Below are positions 11,030-21,355 of a stretch of 64,000 bases of DNA, piece after piece. Each line of letters starts with the position of its first letter. Position 1 is the first letter of the stretch. The stretch spans positions 13,892,995-13,956,994 of the forward strand of contig NC_090610.1 of the NCBI RefSeq assembly GCF_004359215.1, in the 5' to 3' direction. Source of the DNA: Bremia lactucae. Its lineage: Eukaryota > Oomycota > Peronosporomycetes > Peronosporales > Peronosporaceae. Made by a program: the position numbers and the translations under genes. Below the pieces are notes generated by a model. The model was given only the letters and a program-made list of their open reading frames with translations, had not been told where the DNA came from and did no database searches.

Positions 11030-11650
11030 CCTTTTTCTGGGAAGCGAGTGCCGTTGCTTTTCTGGCTAACGCACTTCTTCCAACTGCACCAGGCTCTAGG
11101 CACTATGCCGGTTTATGCAGCGCTTGACTTCCTGACAGCTCGCTGTCTACTGCCACAAGCTCTCGGCTCTGTGCAGGTCTACGGGACACATGACTACTTG
11201 TCATTGCCCTTTTCACTACCTTAGTCTCCACTAGCTGGGTAGGATTTGGTGACGTTTGACATCCCGTCATCGCACCCTCAACTGTGTTCGACACGACATC
11301 AGTTGCATACGCCTCCCGCAGGAGCACATCCTTTCCGGTGTCCCCTGCGTAGAGTTCGAAACTGTGCGTGTACGCCAGTCTATCCATGGTTGGAGTTTTG
11401 CCAACCATGGCATGCCTCGAATAAGGTAGAAAGCGACTCAAACATCACCGGTCTCGTTCTTAGAGCCGCGAGTTTTACAAAATTTTGTGATACACCCGAA
11501 TCCACTAGGAGGGTCATCACCTGGTCATAGCCTCGTACTTGAGCGCTATAGACCAGCAGGGTTTATTTTTAAAATTTCGAGACCTCAGGGACAATGCTAC
11601 CCATTTGTTCCACAACTCTGAACTTAGAGGTAGCTTCAGAGTCCGCATCA
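11030..11650 (-). pseudogene. Aspartic protease and spacer (A1), internally deleted
   Basis: The minus strand shows the protease start (LVDSG.SQNFVKLAALR) at about 11500-11440, then jumps to ACHGW and the downstream spacer (YAGDTGKDVLLREAYATDV). The stretch of about 150 bp carrying the LGMPWL core motif in other copies has been deleted. 11103-11441 is the spacer rich in Ser/Gln/Pro that precedes RT. Confidence 0.7.
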
Positions 11651-11736
11651 GCAGGGCATCCCGCCCCTACTGCGCTCCTGCATTTCCCGACCCTTCAGTG
11701 GTCGATGCAGAACTCATGCGTCTCGCACACTGGTTC

Positions 11737-12747
11737 TCACCATCGTTCTTTGGGAATCAAGCCCTCTTGCTGGGCATCTTTGCCCCAGCAGGGACCCTGG
11801 CATACCATCATATGGCCGCACTTGCCACATTTGTAAGAGACAACGTCGGCATTTTTCAACTCCATGGAAGTGGCATGTGACCTCTCGGCCGACGGCTTAT
11901 ACCAAGCTGTTGCCGAGGCGCTGTCAAAGGATTGCTCCTCAACCAAAGCAATTTGGATTGCCTCTTCCATCGTCGACGGCGCCTTTCTGAAAAGGGCCTA
12001 TTCGATGAGCCATGTCGTAGTCCGTTCATAAAAGTGGGCACCTTAATGTGCTCCGGAATCGGACCTACGGTAATGGACGCCGACAGCGAGCGCATCTCTT
12101 GCACATACTCTTGCAGAGATCGCTTGGCCTGTTGCCCTCCAAAAAGCGCCTGAAGCAACACTTCGTTGTTCGGTGGCTGGTACATGGCGCGAATCGTTGT
12201 CTTAAAGATCGCCCATGTAGGGAATGCCTTAACGTCCGCCATAAGCGCCGAGTAAGCTAACTCTGAGACCTTACCACGCAGTTGCCACATTGCGTGCGCC
12301 ACCATCCGGCTGTCGTCCTCGACGAGCTGCGCGACACCGCATTGCTCCACGACTAAAAGCCAGTAGACAATCGAGACGCCGCAGTTCCATCGAACTTGGG
12401 CGGGTCCATCCGAATGGCCTCGGCTGATGCGGCCGGGCAGAGAGCATCTCAACAGTATTGTTAAGAGCCTCGCTTCGAGACTGCTCATGCCTCAGCTCAT
12501 TCTGAGTCTAAGTGACGGACGCCACCGCAGCATGGCTCTGTGCCTCGGACGCGGCTATCCGCTGTCCGAGCATAAATGCCTCGAGCTGCTCCAACTTAGC
12601 AACATGTTGCCCAGGAGGATTTTCCAGGTGCCTGGCAAGGGCTTGTTCACCAAGTCCCTGCGCCATGTGCCCTGCCACCTCCCAATGATGTTCGGAGAGG
12701 TGGGCGAAATGATCCCAATCAATATTGAGGCTCATCCACATACACAC
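11737..12747 (-). pseudogene. Gag (A1)
   Basis: Frames 12508-12747 (MSLNIDWDHFAHLSEHHW start, Gln/Leu-rich coiled coil), 11856-12488 (retrotrans_gag-like core: WAIFKTTIRAMYQPPNNE, SLQEYVQEMRSL, GPIPEHIKVPTFMNGLRHG) and 11737-11970 (degraded CCHC knuckle CYKCGKCGHMMVC). Gag forms the virus-like particle and binds the RNA. At least two frameshifts separate the pieces. The start is the ATG about 45 bp from the LTR end. Confidence 0.8.
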
Positions 12748-12789
12748 GCAGGGATGCGGGTCGTGTGAAGGATTTCAAGTGCTACCAAG

Positions 12790-13344
12790 TGTAGGCGGGC
12801 ACGTCGTAATGCGACCACGCTCTACTTAGACACACACCCTAGCACAGCGAGGAAGCTGTTTATCCAGCTTTTCTTGCGTCCAGTAAGGTAGTTGTGCTGG
12901 GCACGTTAGCGACCTCACCCAACGCACTAAATACGTATGTAAAGTGTCGTCACGGGATCGGTAATCCGGCTCCTCGTGCGCACTTACTAAGTAGAAAGTA
13001 GTTTTCAGACTGATTTATATTTAATCGCATTAAATATAAATACTTATTTTTACCAATTAAAATGTCATCTCTACAAATAACACTTAATATGTATTGCGAG
13101 CGTATCTTTCAAGATACCTCGCGTAACGGATGACGGTAGCCGTCGTCACGGATGACGCTAGGCATCATCCCATCTAATGTGAATGCCCTTTTGTGCATCA
13201 CATACACAATGGTTGGTCACAAATGTGAACCACACCCAAGTGGTGGGTCTAATTACTTTATTTCAGTAATTGACCATCCCCTTAAGTACACCAAGTGTAC
13301 TTGACGGGGACTGTGTAATATTAGGGCAGCTTTAGCCCGTTACA
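12790..13344 (-). repeat. LTR-A, 5' LTR of A1
   Basis: On the minus strand it runs TGTAACGGGCTAAAGCTGCC ... GCCCGCCTACA (555 bp). The primer-binding motif TGGTAGCACTTG follows after a 2-base spacer (12778-12787). It has the hairpins typical of LTR-A, for example GATGACG...CGTCATC and ATTTAATGCGATTAAAT. Confidence 0.85.
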
Positions 13345-13395
13345 GGTGGACTGCTTACGGCCGTGCGTAAAGACGCATGGTCCGTATAAACAATG

Positions 13396-13860
13396 AAACG
13401 TCTACTTCTTAAGAATACACCCTTAACTTAGCCGGTGCATATTTCATAGCAAGGAGTGCCTTCTCATGCACTGGGGTGATTGCGTTTAGCTGGTTGAAGC
13501 TGACGCGACTGATAGCGGACGAAGCGCTCTGCGCCATCTGTGTCTTATTGCTAAATGCACAGCCGATTGCAAAATCGCTAGCGTCACAGACCACATAAAA
13601 TTGTCTGTATCAGCAATCGTCAGGAATGGCGATTGCATCTAGCTTTGCTTGATACCCTCAATGAAACGGTGACAATCAGCGTTACATGACTATATTTCAT
13701 TTTCTTCAACAAAGAAGAAAGATGTACTGTCATTTCTGCATGATTGCGGGAGTACTTATGTAAGTACGCCGCTAAGTCTAGGCAATTTCGAAGTCCCTTT
13801 AGATCGACTGGTACAGGCCAGTCGGTGATCGCCTTGACTTTTCCGGATATGGGGTACACC
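13396..13860 (-). pseudogene. RT thumb and RNase H start (family B)
   Basis: 13620-13859 contains the connection region (VKAITDWPVPVDLKGLRNCLDLAAYLHKYSRN). 13409-13594 is RNase H (VVCDASDFAIGCAFSNK, HEKALLAMKYAPAKLRVY). It is broken by frameshifts and truncated at 13396, before the third catalytic region. Confidence 0.75.
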
Positions 13861-13889
13861 GTGTTTACCCACGAGCACCCAAGAAGTGT

Positions 13890-14690
13890 TTATTCGCTTG
13901 CAGCGAATATACACTTCTTGGGATTTGCATACAACTTATGCTTATGCATAAGTGTTAGAACCTTTCGGACGTGTGTACGACCTACTTCAACATTCGACTT
14001 TCCCTTCATGGCTCTGCTATGAACGAAGACGTCATCAGAATAGCTCGGTGCAAAATCTTGCACTGATCTCAACAAATTGGTAACACATCTATTAAATGTC
14101 GCAGGGGCATAACTAAGTCTCTGTAGCATAACTAGCCACTCCCATAGCATCCCACTTGGGGTACTTACTGCTGAGAACGGAATATTTTGTTCACGCATAT
14201 ATATCTGATAGAAGCCATCCACCAGATTCATTGACGAAAACATAGTACTCTTTGATATATCAATACTGATTACGTCAATTCGTGATATTGGCGTTTGAGC
14301 CGGTACCGTTGCAGCGCTCAAATTATTGAATACATGCACAATCCGCCATCCTCCTGTTGCTTTACGCACACTTAAGGTCGGAGATCTATGTGGGAAAGTT
14401 GATTCCCGCACATGGCCCGCTGCTAAGCGATCAGCAAAGAATTTGTCGATCGTTATTACTTTTACACGAGGCGATAGCTATTGCTTCATGACACAGTATT
14501 TAAAACCTGGGGTTAGGTCGATATCGTGCCGAGTACCTTTATCCTTAGGAAACTCGCACGGTACTGATTCAGGGAAGACATCCTTAAATTCAATTAAATC
14601 ATTATATGGAGGGTTTGTCTTCAAAGACTCCCAGGATTTGGACGTGAAACGTTCAATCCGAGTCTCCTCATTGAGGACACTTTCGTGAGC
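13890..14690 (-). pseudogene. Reverse transcriptase (family B)
   Basis: A 173-codon open frame (13890-14411) covers the fingers and palm: SPTLSVRKATGGWRIVH, VPAQTPISRIDV, MNLVDGFYQIYMRE, TPSGMLWEWLV. The catalytic box reads YSDDVFVHSR, so both aspartates are present. The N-terminal part to 14690 is in another frame (DVFPESVPCEF, GTRHDIDLTPG). It is one of the better preserved RT palms in the window. Confidence 0.8.
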
Positions 14691-14866
14691 TGCTGAAAAC
14701 CCGTTCGTTCTCAGGAAATACTGTTACCGACCGAACATCGGCCACATACTTGTCATTCTGACAAGTACGCAGATCTGCTTGACTTTGCCACTACGCAGAT
14801 CACGCAAGAACCGTTTCGGTTCAAGCGTTGGCAATTGAGCTATCTCTGGGGTAAACTTCGGAGGCG

Positions 14867-15292
14867 CTATAGATCAAGTGTAGAAGCGCCTACACTTGAT
14901 CCATTGTTCACTAAGACATTTATTGTCTCAGTTTCCTCTTGAGAACTTTTTCCAAAGGTGTCTGGGAACCTTTGACCACAGTTTTCCAGGAACTTATTCC
15001 CGCAGATTTTATTTGGAGAGTATCCTCCCCAACTGCCTCCAGCTGTGGTTGCACTACCACAGCGAGATCGTTTACGATCGACTCCAGTTGATCCAAGACT
15101 TTCGCACTGTCTCTTATAGACGGACGCTTTAGACTTTCTTGGATGTTGCTTTTTAAGCAAGCATCCTTGTTTCGTACCACTCATCTTATTCAAGTGGTCG
15201 ACCTTCGACGCTGCCTGTGCTTGTGCACAGCCTTCGGCAACTATATCCACGTCATAATTGGTGGACCTTCGACGCTGCCTGTGCCTGTGCAC
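14867..15292 (-). pseudogene. Protease-RT spacer with 64-bp tandem repeat (family B)
   Basis: A basic, Gln/Ala-rich spacer. The peptide QAQAASKV occurs twice because of an imperfect 64-bp tandem repeat starting at 15201 and 15265; the unit length shifts the frame. It links protease to RT and has no known catalytic role. Confidence 0.6.
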
Positions 15293-15665
15293 TGCCGTCG
15301 GAATCTAACTCCACAATGTTTTGGGTAATTACACTGAGGTCTTGTGCAGCCATGATAACAACCGACCCACATGTGAGACCATCGCACTCACTTGCAGGAC
15401 ATCCACACGCTTGTGGACACTCCAAGACGTTCATCGGTTGGCCATCTGATGAACAAGAGACAGGCGTCGTCACGGCTTGATGCTGCCAATTTATACATGG
15501 CTTGTACTTTCTGAGCCATGGTAATCCAAGGATAAAATCAAATTTGCCATCTGAATCTAGTACGATGAAAATATCATCGTACTGTTTACCCTTTAACGTG
15601 TACTGGATACCAACTACACGTTTCTTAACCGTTGCAGATGCGCCTGGTGCTAGGCGCATTGTCAT
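15252..15665 (-). pseudogene. Aspartic protease C-terminal half (family B)
   Basis: An open frame of 137 codons with VGIQYTLKGKQYDDIFIVLD and FDFILGLPWLRKYKPCINW, the usual flap-to-core end of a Gypsy protease (ILGxPWL). The active-site DSG lies in the disrupted sequence upstream (15665-15760). Confidence 0.7.
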
Positions 15666-15767
15666 CCTCGTTAAATGATTGTCGTGCTCAATAAATTTGA
15701 GTCTGGTCTTCTAGCGATTGGCGGGGGGCATTTCCAAGCATTGTTGGTGTGTGAGGAGCAACTTTCG

Positions 15768-16990
15768 TCAAAAGGCCTGCAATTTTTTTTTACGTTGCTG
15801 GATCAGTAGGGCCCTCCGCACCCTCTGATTTCGACCGTCATTTGACGATCCACCTCGCCGTTGCAATTTCGCAACAGCGTCGGAACCGCATTCTTCGCTG
15901 AACCTAGAGGAAGATCGATCGTTTCGCTCGGTGTCACTAGGTACTGGGCGTGTGGCAGTGGCCATTCTTTTGCTAACGAATGCATTTTTGCCAAATTTGT
16001 GACTTGATGAGCGAGATTTCTTGCTCTCCGCATACGAGAAGTCCATTGGTCGAAACATCCGTTTTCTTGTCGTCTACGTGAATTATAGGCTATTTATTGG
16101 GTCTCAGGCTGAAGCCCTCCTGTTCCGCTATAAAGATCGCTTACTCTAGTTCAAATCGGAACAGGAGGGCCTTAACATGACCGTCTGCAAGACCTTTAAT
16201 AAACACAGTTACCTGTGTTTGCTTATCAATTGGATAATTCACGACACAGCTGACCAGGTATCGTGTATGTTGGACATAAGCGTGAATGTCATGAATGTCA
16301 CGTTTTCCCTGCTTCAAATCCAGAAGCTCGGCTCGAGCCCAGAATTTGGCACGTGGTTCAACTGTTTGTCTGATGTTAGGACTTAAAGACCTCACGCGAC
16401 CGAAAAACTAATGGTTTGTGAAGTCTGAGCCTTAAGCCCCAAGATATGGCACGTCCGGCTAAGTTTGACATGCCAAATTCACTTCGTCGCATCATCGTCG
16501 ATGAGGCGATCTTCTATGGCATCGTCTAATTTGACGAACCAGCTTAAAAAGGAGCCGCCTGCGACTGCCTTAAACTTGCAACTATTATCTTTAAGCTTTC
16601 GTGTCGACACGGTAGCGTCGGCCTGCTAGCAGCATGTAAAGTCTGCTGTCTCAACAGTTCCAACGGTTGAGCACCCTGTTCTCTTAACACGATCGCGTGT
16701 TGAAAGCCTTGCTCGTGAAGCAAGACTATTTTTCTCGGGCTCTGTCGTGTTCATCTTGTATGATCTCGGCTATGGCCGCATGTTGTTCATCTGTGTTCAG
16801 AGTGGGCAGCATCGCACCAAAAGCTGGCCCGCCCACAATCGAACCCATGCATTCGATCGCTCACCATTCAAGGTCACTCAAATAATGAGCCTTTCACGCG
16901 TTGTGTGATAGCATTCTTGAGGGGCTGCTCCCTCTTTCGTTATCCAACATCTCCATGTTAGAAGGAACGTGTGTAGGCCACTGAACGGAG
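15768..16990 (-). pseudogene. Gag (family B)
   Basis: The 5' end begins near 16990 beside the primer-binding site. The capsid-like part at 16141-16395 reads EPRAKFWARAELLDLKQGKRDIHDIHAYVQHTRYLVS, typical of the retrotrans_gag family, and a basic Ser/Arg-rich nucleocapsid-like end lies at 15768-16058. The middle (16400-16900) is degraded. The same gag occurs at 43000-44115 with part of it inverted. Confidence 0.7.
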
Positions 16991-17006
16991 TAAGAAGTGC
17001 TACCAG

Positions 17007-17813
17007 TGTAACGGGGCGCCCTTTGCTAGAACTGATAGCAGTACTGATCAACCTACACTGATTACAGTGAAGGTGCGGCGCCTCGACGACTTCACGTAAA
17101 CGACGTGCAGAGGAAGGCTCCAAGTTGCTAAAAAGTCTTAGCTATTCAGGTAAATTCTAAGCCTTTAGAATAGAGAAAGTAAAACTGTATGAATATACAA
17201 AGTTCCTGCGTGTTGCTGAACACGGCGTGCCATGCATCTGTCTTGCGTTTCGCTTGAACAGCTGTTTTTAAATTTTATTTGCATTATAATTAAAATTAAA
17301 TATACAATAAAATATAAGCAAAACATATTTTATAATATTACGATACGTAGGTGACGGACGCAGACCTATTGCAACGCAAATATATCGAATGACTGAACAC
17401 AAGAGCGCAACTTCAACAGCCTTTTTTGCGTTTTGATCCCGATAAAAAACCCAGATATTGATTATAGGGCACAAATGGCACCATCAAGAATATTTGCGAC
17501 TGCTGGAAGTTTGAACGTCGTAACGACCTTCTGTCTACAACTGACTTTATCATATTAATAACTAACTATGTATGGCGCCTACTTGCGCACCGCACAATCG
17601 TATCTTCTGAGATTAATTCAAACTTTAATCAACCAGTCAATAGAACTGATGTCCTATCAAATCAATATTTCCAAATTTGGTAATATTTGAACTATGACGT
17701 AGATAAAAATTTAAAATTAATAAATTCGTGCTTCTTTCCTTCTTTCCTCATAATAAATAGTATTAAATATTCCTCTAATAGGAAATAATATTCATGTAAC
17801 GGACACCTTGTCA
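17007..17813 (-). repeat. LTR-B, 5' LTR, interrupted by an insertion
   Basis: The LTR-B end nearest gag reads TGTAACGGGGCGCCC on the plus strand, with the primer-binding motif (rc AAGTGCTACCA) just to its left. The far end (GACACCTTGTCA) is decayed. At about 807 bp it is some 300 bp longer than other LTR-B copies because of foreign sequence at about 17206-17518. Confidence 0.7.
17206..17518. mobile_element. Unidentified AT-rich insertion in LTR-B
   Basis: Comparison with LTR-B at 38779-39279 and 44498-44970 shows the LTR continuing from AAGTTCCTGCG (about 17205) to CGTAACGACC (about 17520), with about 310 bp of unrelated, very AT-rich sequence between. A short CGT occurs at both borders. I see no clear terminal inverted repeat or coding potential. 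Confidence 0.5.
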
Positions 17814-18372
17814 AAATGATACAATACTCTGTCTGGCTAAGCACGATTTAAACGGCTTCGTCATTAAAAATACAGGCGTAACCATTATAAAACATAAAAG
17901 AATTTTTGAAAGAAACTTGTCACATTATCAAAACTCCTAAATCACTGTGGACTGGGATGAAAAATTTAATTGTAGGCGAAGTCGAATGTATTCTCGCAAA
18001 TTCAGCATGCCAATTTATAAACAAAATAGTAATCAAACCATCGCATTAGCAGTTCAGAGGTTCTGCTGTATCTCAATTCATGCTACTACAAAAAAGCGGC
18101 TGATCAAGCGATGTTTCTTTTTCCCTTACTTGGTCCTGCATCTTACACAACTGTTCGATTGAAACAAGGTCCACTTTTAGTTGCTGTAGCATTTACAGCT
18201 GGATATTTTTAGCCACAATAGCACATTGTGCGTTGGAATTGTGGCAACGGCCTGCTATCATTATCGTCATCATTCTCCTCACATGGCTGGCGGAACCGCT
18301 CGATATTTGCATCGTGTGTTGTGGTGCAATAAGGTTCTCATTTTCACCAGACAATCTGAAATGCTGGTATCA
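17814..18372. other. No recognisable gene
   Basis: The spacer between LTR-B and LTR-A has a 71-codon open frame (17947-18162, +) rich in aromatic and basic residues with no family resemblance. It may be original flanking DNA. Confidence 0.35.
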
Positions 18373-18904
18373 TGTTACGGGCTAAAGTTGCCCTAGTGTT
18401 ACACAGTCTCCGTTATGTTCACTTGGTGTGCTTAAGGGGTGGCCAATTACATGTAAAAAGTAATAAGACCCAGTGCTCGGGTGTGGTCCACATTTGTGAC
18501 CAACCCCTGTGTATGTGATGCACATCGGTGCATTCACATTAGGAGGGATGATGCCTAGCGTCATCCGTTGCGCGAGGTATCTAGAAAGATACGCTCGCAA
18601 TACATATTAAATGTTATCTATAGAAATGACATTTTGATTGGTAAAAATAAGTATTTATATTTAATGCGATTAAATATAAATCAGTCTGAAAACTACTTTC
18701 TACTTAGTAAGTGCGCACGAGGAGCCGGATTACCGATCCCGTAACGACTCTTAACTAAAGTACTTAGTGCGTTGGGTGAGGTCGCTAACGCGCCCACCAC
18801 AACTACCTCCCTGCACGCAAGAGAAGCTGGTTAAACCGCTTCCTCGCTGTGCTAGGGTGTGTGTCTAAGTAAAGCGTGGCCGCATTACGACATGCCCGCC
18901 TACA
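18373..18904 (+). repeat. LTR-A, 5' LTR of A2
   Basis: 532 bp, TGTTACGGGCTAAAG ... GCCCGCCTACA. The primer-binding motif follows as TGGAAGCACTTG at 18907 (one change from TGGTAGCACTTG). Confidence 0.85.
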
Positions 18905-18957
18905 CTTGGAAGCACTTGAAATCTTTTACACGACCCGCATCCCTGCGTGTGTACGTG

Positions 18958-19894
18958 ATGATGAGCCTCAATATTGATTGGGATCATTTCGCCCACCTCT
19001 CCGAACATCATTGGGAGGTGGCAGGGCACATGGCGCAGGAACTTGGTGAACAAGCCCCTGCCAGGCACCTCGAAAATCCTCCTGGGCAACATGTTGCTAA
19101 GTTGGAGCAGCTCGAGGCATTTATGCTCGGACAGCGGATAGCCGCGTCCGAGGCACAGAGCCATGCGGTGGCGGCGTCCGTCACTTAGACTCCGAATGAG
19201 CTGAGGCATGAGTAGTCTCAGAGCGAGGCTCTCAACAGGACTGTTGAGATGCTCTCTGCTCGGCCGCACCAGCCGAGGCCCATTCGGATGGACCCGCCCA
19301 AGTTCAATGGAACTGCAGCGCACACGATTGTTCACTAGCTGTTAGCCGTGGAGCAATGCGGTGTCGCGCAGCTCATCGAGGACGACAGCCGGATCGTGGC
19401 GCACGCAATGTCGCAACTGCGCGGTAAGGTCTCAGAGTTAGCTTACTCGGCGCTTATGGCAAACGTTAAGGCATCCCTACATGGGCGATCTTTAAGACAG
19501 AGATTCGCGCCATGTACCAGCCGCCGAACACGAAGCGTTGCTTCAGACGCGCTTCTTTGGAGGGCAACAGGCGAAGCGATCTCTGCAAGAGTATGTGCAA
19601 GAGATGCGCTCGCTGTCGGCGTCCATTACCGTAGGTCCGATTCCGGAGCACATTAAGGTGCCCACTTTTATGAACGGACTACGTCATGGCCCATCGCGAC
19701 AGGCCCTTATCAGAAAGGTGCCGTCGACGATGGAAGAGGCAATCCAAATTGCCTTAGTTAAGGAGCAATCTTACAACAGTGCCTCGGCATCAGCTTGGTA
19801 TAAGCCGTCAGCCGAGAGGTCACATGCCACTCCCATGAAGTTGAACAATGCAGATCCGAATTTCCTGCACATAGCCAAAAGCCTGTCGCAGTAG
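18958..19894 (+). pseudogene. Gag (A2)
   Basis: Starts at the ATG pair 18958/18961 (MSLNIDWDHFAHLSEHHW). Frames 18859-19188, 19348-19656 and 19538-19894 give the coiled coil, MEQCGVAQLIEDDSRIVAH, then QAKRSLQEYVQEMRSL and the GPIPEHIKVPTFMNGLRHG core. Stops at 19186 and about 19335 and a frameshift near 19475-19540 break it. Every one of these lesions is shared with 32434-33367. Confidence 0.8.
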
Positions 19895-19899
19895 ACGGC

Positions 19900-20640
19900 G
19901 AGCTGACAGGAAGTCAAGCGTCGCATAAACCGGCACAATGCCTACAGCCTGGTGCGGTTGGAAGGGGTGCGTTAGCCAAAAGAGCAATGGCACCCGCTTT
20001 CCGGAAAAAGGTCGTGGTGACTCGAAGAACGAGTACCCGACAGATTAGGACGATAAAAGGCACGTCTAAACAAGTGACCTTTGGATCAGTCCTAAAAAAG
20101 AGGACGGGCCTTCGAACGAGGTATTCGAGGCCGTCAAAAACGAAATTGCGGAGGCATCCTCAATTAAGGTGATCCGATAAGACTTTAAATCTGCCGAGGA
20201 GATAGTAAATCTCCCGGAGATGCTCGTGGGATCTCTTCCTTGCCGAATTAAAGGATGGAAAGATCCACGAAATAGTCACACCAGTTCCAGAAGAGAACTT
20301 GGTGGACTGTTGCTCGTCGTCCACAATGGATGAGAGCGTCCTAGAAACAGACAAAAAGAAACGGTTCGCTGCTCAAGGCTAAGATGCCTTGAGAGACAGT
20401 CCGTTCTTTGAGGTTCTGTGGAAACATCGCGATGTGTTCCCAGAAGAAGTGCCGAGCCGCCTACCAGCAGATAGGGGCTTCGGGCACGAGATAGACCTCG
20501 AACCTGGCACCAAGTATTGTGTGACCAGGCAATGGCCGTTGCCGAAAGAACAAGTCGATTATATCGATGAGTTCTTCGACAAGCGAGCCAAGGCGGGACA
20601 TGTGCGTGAGAGCAAATCGCCTCACTGCAGCCCGAGCGAG
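19900..20640 (+). pseudogene. Protease spacer and RT N-terminus (A2)
   Basis: Gag jumps at about 19855 straight into the spacer behind protease, so the protease itself is deleted. The spacer holds the basic piece TRQIRTIKGTSKQVTFGSV (about 20025-20095). 20389-20640 is the RT start (SPFFEVLWKHRDVFPEEV, RGFGHEIDLEPGTKY, FDKRAKAGHVRES). RT ends abruptly at 20632 before the palm. Confidence 0.75.
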
Positions 20641-20700
20641 GTTGAGTGGGCGTCTTCGCAGAGGACCCACCAACGTGGCTTCTTTTAGGTGGCATCTTTG
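20633..20700 (-). pseudogene. Stub of the antisense accessory ORF (A2)
   Basis: The minus strand from 20711 reads the beginning of the accessory ORF (MPPKRSHVGGSS, TPTQPRSG) and is then cut by the deletion junction at 20632. It shows that the deletion fused RT to the 3' end. Confidence 0.7.
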
Positions 20701-20823
20701 GCGCCGTGTATGGAAACACAAGTCGCTAGAGTAATTGAGTGAACTAGCAGCTCGTAAAGCTGCTCGCAGTTCCTCGCTCCTCTTTGACGAATTCAAAATA
20801 TTAATTCGTTTTAAAAGAGGGGG

Positions 20824-21355
20824 TGTAACAAGCTACTGTTGCCCTAATGTTACACAGTCCCCGTTAAGTACACTTGGTGTACTTAAGGGGATGGCCAGTT
20901 ACTTAAAAAAGTAATTAGACCCAGCACACGGGTGTGGTTCACATTTGTGAACAACCCTTGTGTATGTGATGCACATAGGTGCATTCACATTAGGAGGGAT
21001 GACGCCTAGCGTCATCCGTTACGCGAGGTATCTACAAAGATACGCTCGCAATACATATTAAGCGTTATCTATAAGGATGACATTTTGATTGGTAAAAATA
21101 GGTATTTATGTTTAATACGATTAAATATAAATCAGTCTGGAAACTAGTTCCTACTTGGTAAGTGCGCACGAGGAGCTGGATTACGGCTCCCGTGACGACA
21201 CTTAACCGGAGTACTTAGTGCGTTGGGTGAGGTCGCCAACGCGCCCACCGCAACTACCTCACTGCACGCAAGAGAAGCAGGTTAAACCGCTTCCTCGCTG
21301 TGCTAGGGTGTGTGTCTAAGTAGAGCGTGGCCGCATTACGACGTGCCCGCCAACA
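20824..21355 (+). repeat. LTR-A, 3' LTR of A2
   Basis: 532 bp, starting TGTAACAAGCTACTGTTGCC. The polypurine tract AAAAGAGGGGG precedes it at 20812-20823. It carries the hairpins AAGTACAC-TTG-GTGTACTT and GATGACGC-CTA-GCGTCATC. Confidence 0.85.

Larger units (their letters stand above)
10261..13344 (-). mobile_element. Gypsy family A copy A1, 3'-truncated
   Basis: Minus-strand element with its 5' LTR-A at 12790-13344, gag, protease and the N-terminal half of RT. It ends inside RT at about 10260, so RNase H, integrase, chromodomain, accessory ORF and 3' LTR are missing. Frameshifts and a deletion in protease make it inactive. Confidence 0.8.
13396..17813 (-). mobile_element. Gypsy family B copy, 3'-truncated
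   Basis: Minus-strand element with 5' LTR-B (17007-17813, itself interrupted), gag, protease, RT and the start of RNase H. It ends at the LTR-A of A1 (13344). Integrase and the 3' end are missing. Confidence 0.75.
18373..21355 (+). mobile_element. Gypsy family A copy A2, internally deleted
   Basis: Plus-strand element with both LTRs (18373-18904 and 20824-21355), gag and the N-terminal part of RT, then a direct jump at about 20632 to the start of the antisense accessory ORF and the 3' LTR. All of the RT palm, RNase H, integrase and chromodomain are missing. I see no target-site duplication. The two LTRs clearly differ from each other, so the insertion is old. Confidence 0.8.

Noticed and set aside
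18373..21355. A2 as a simple, intact non-autonomous element
   Set aside because: LTRs are well diverged from each other, no target duplication is visible, and the internal block is a recent copy shared with A4, so it is a composite.
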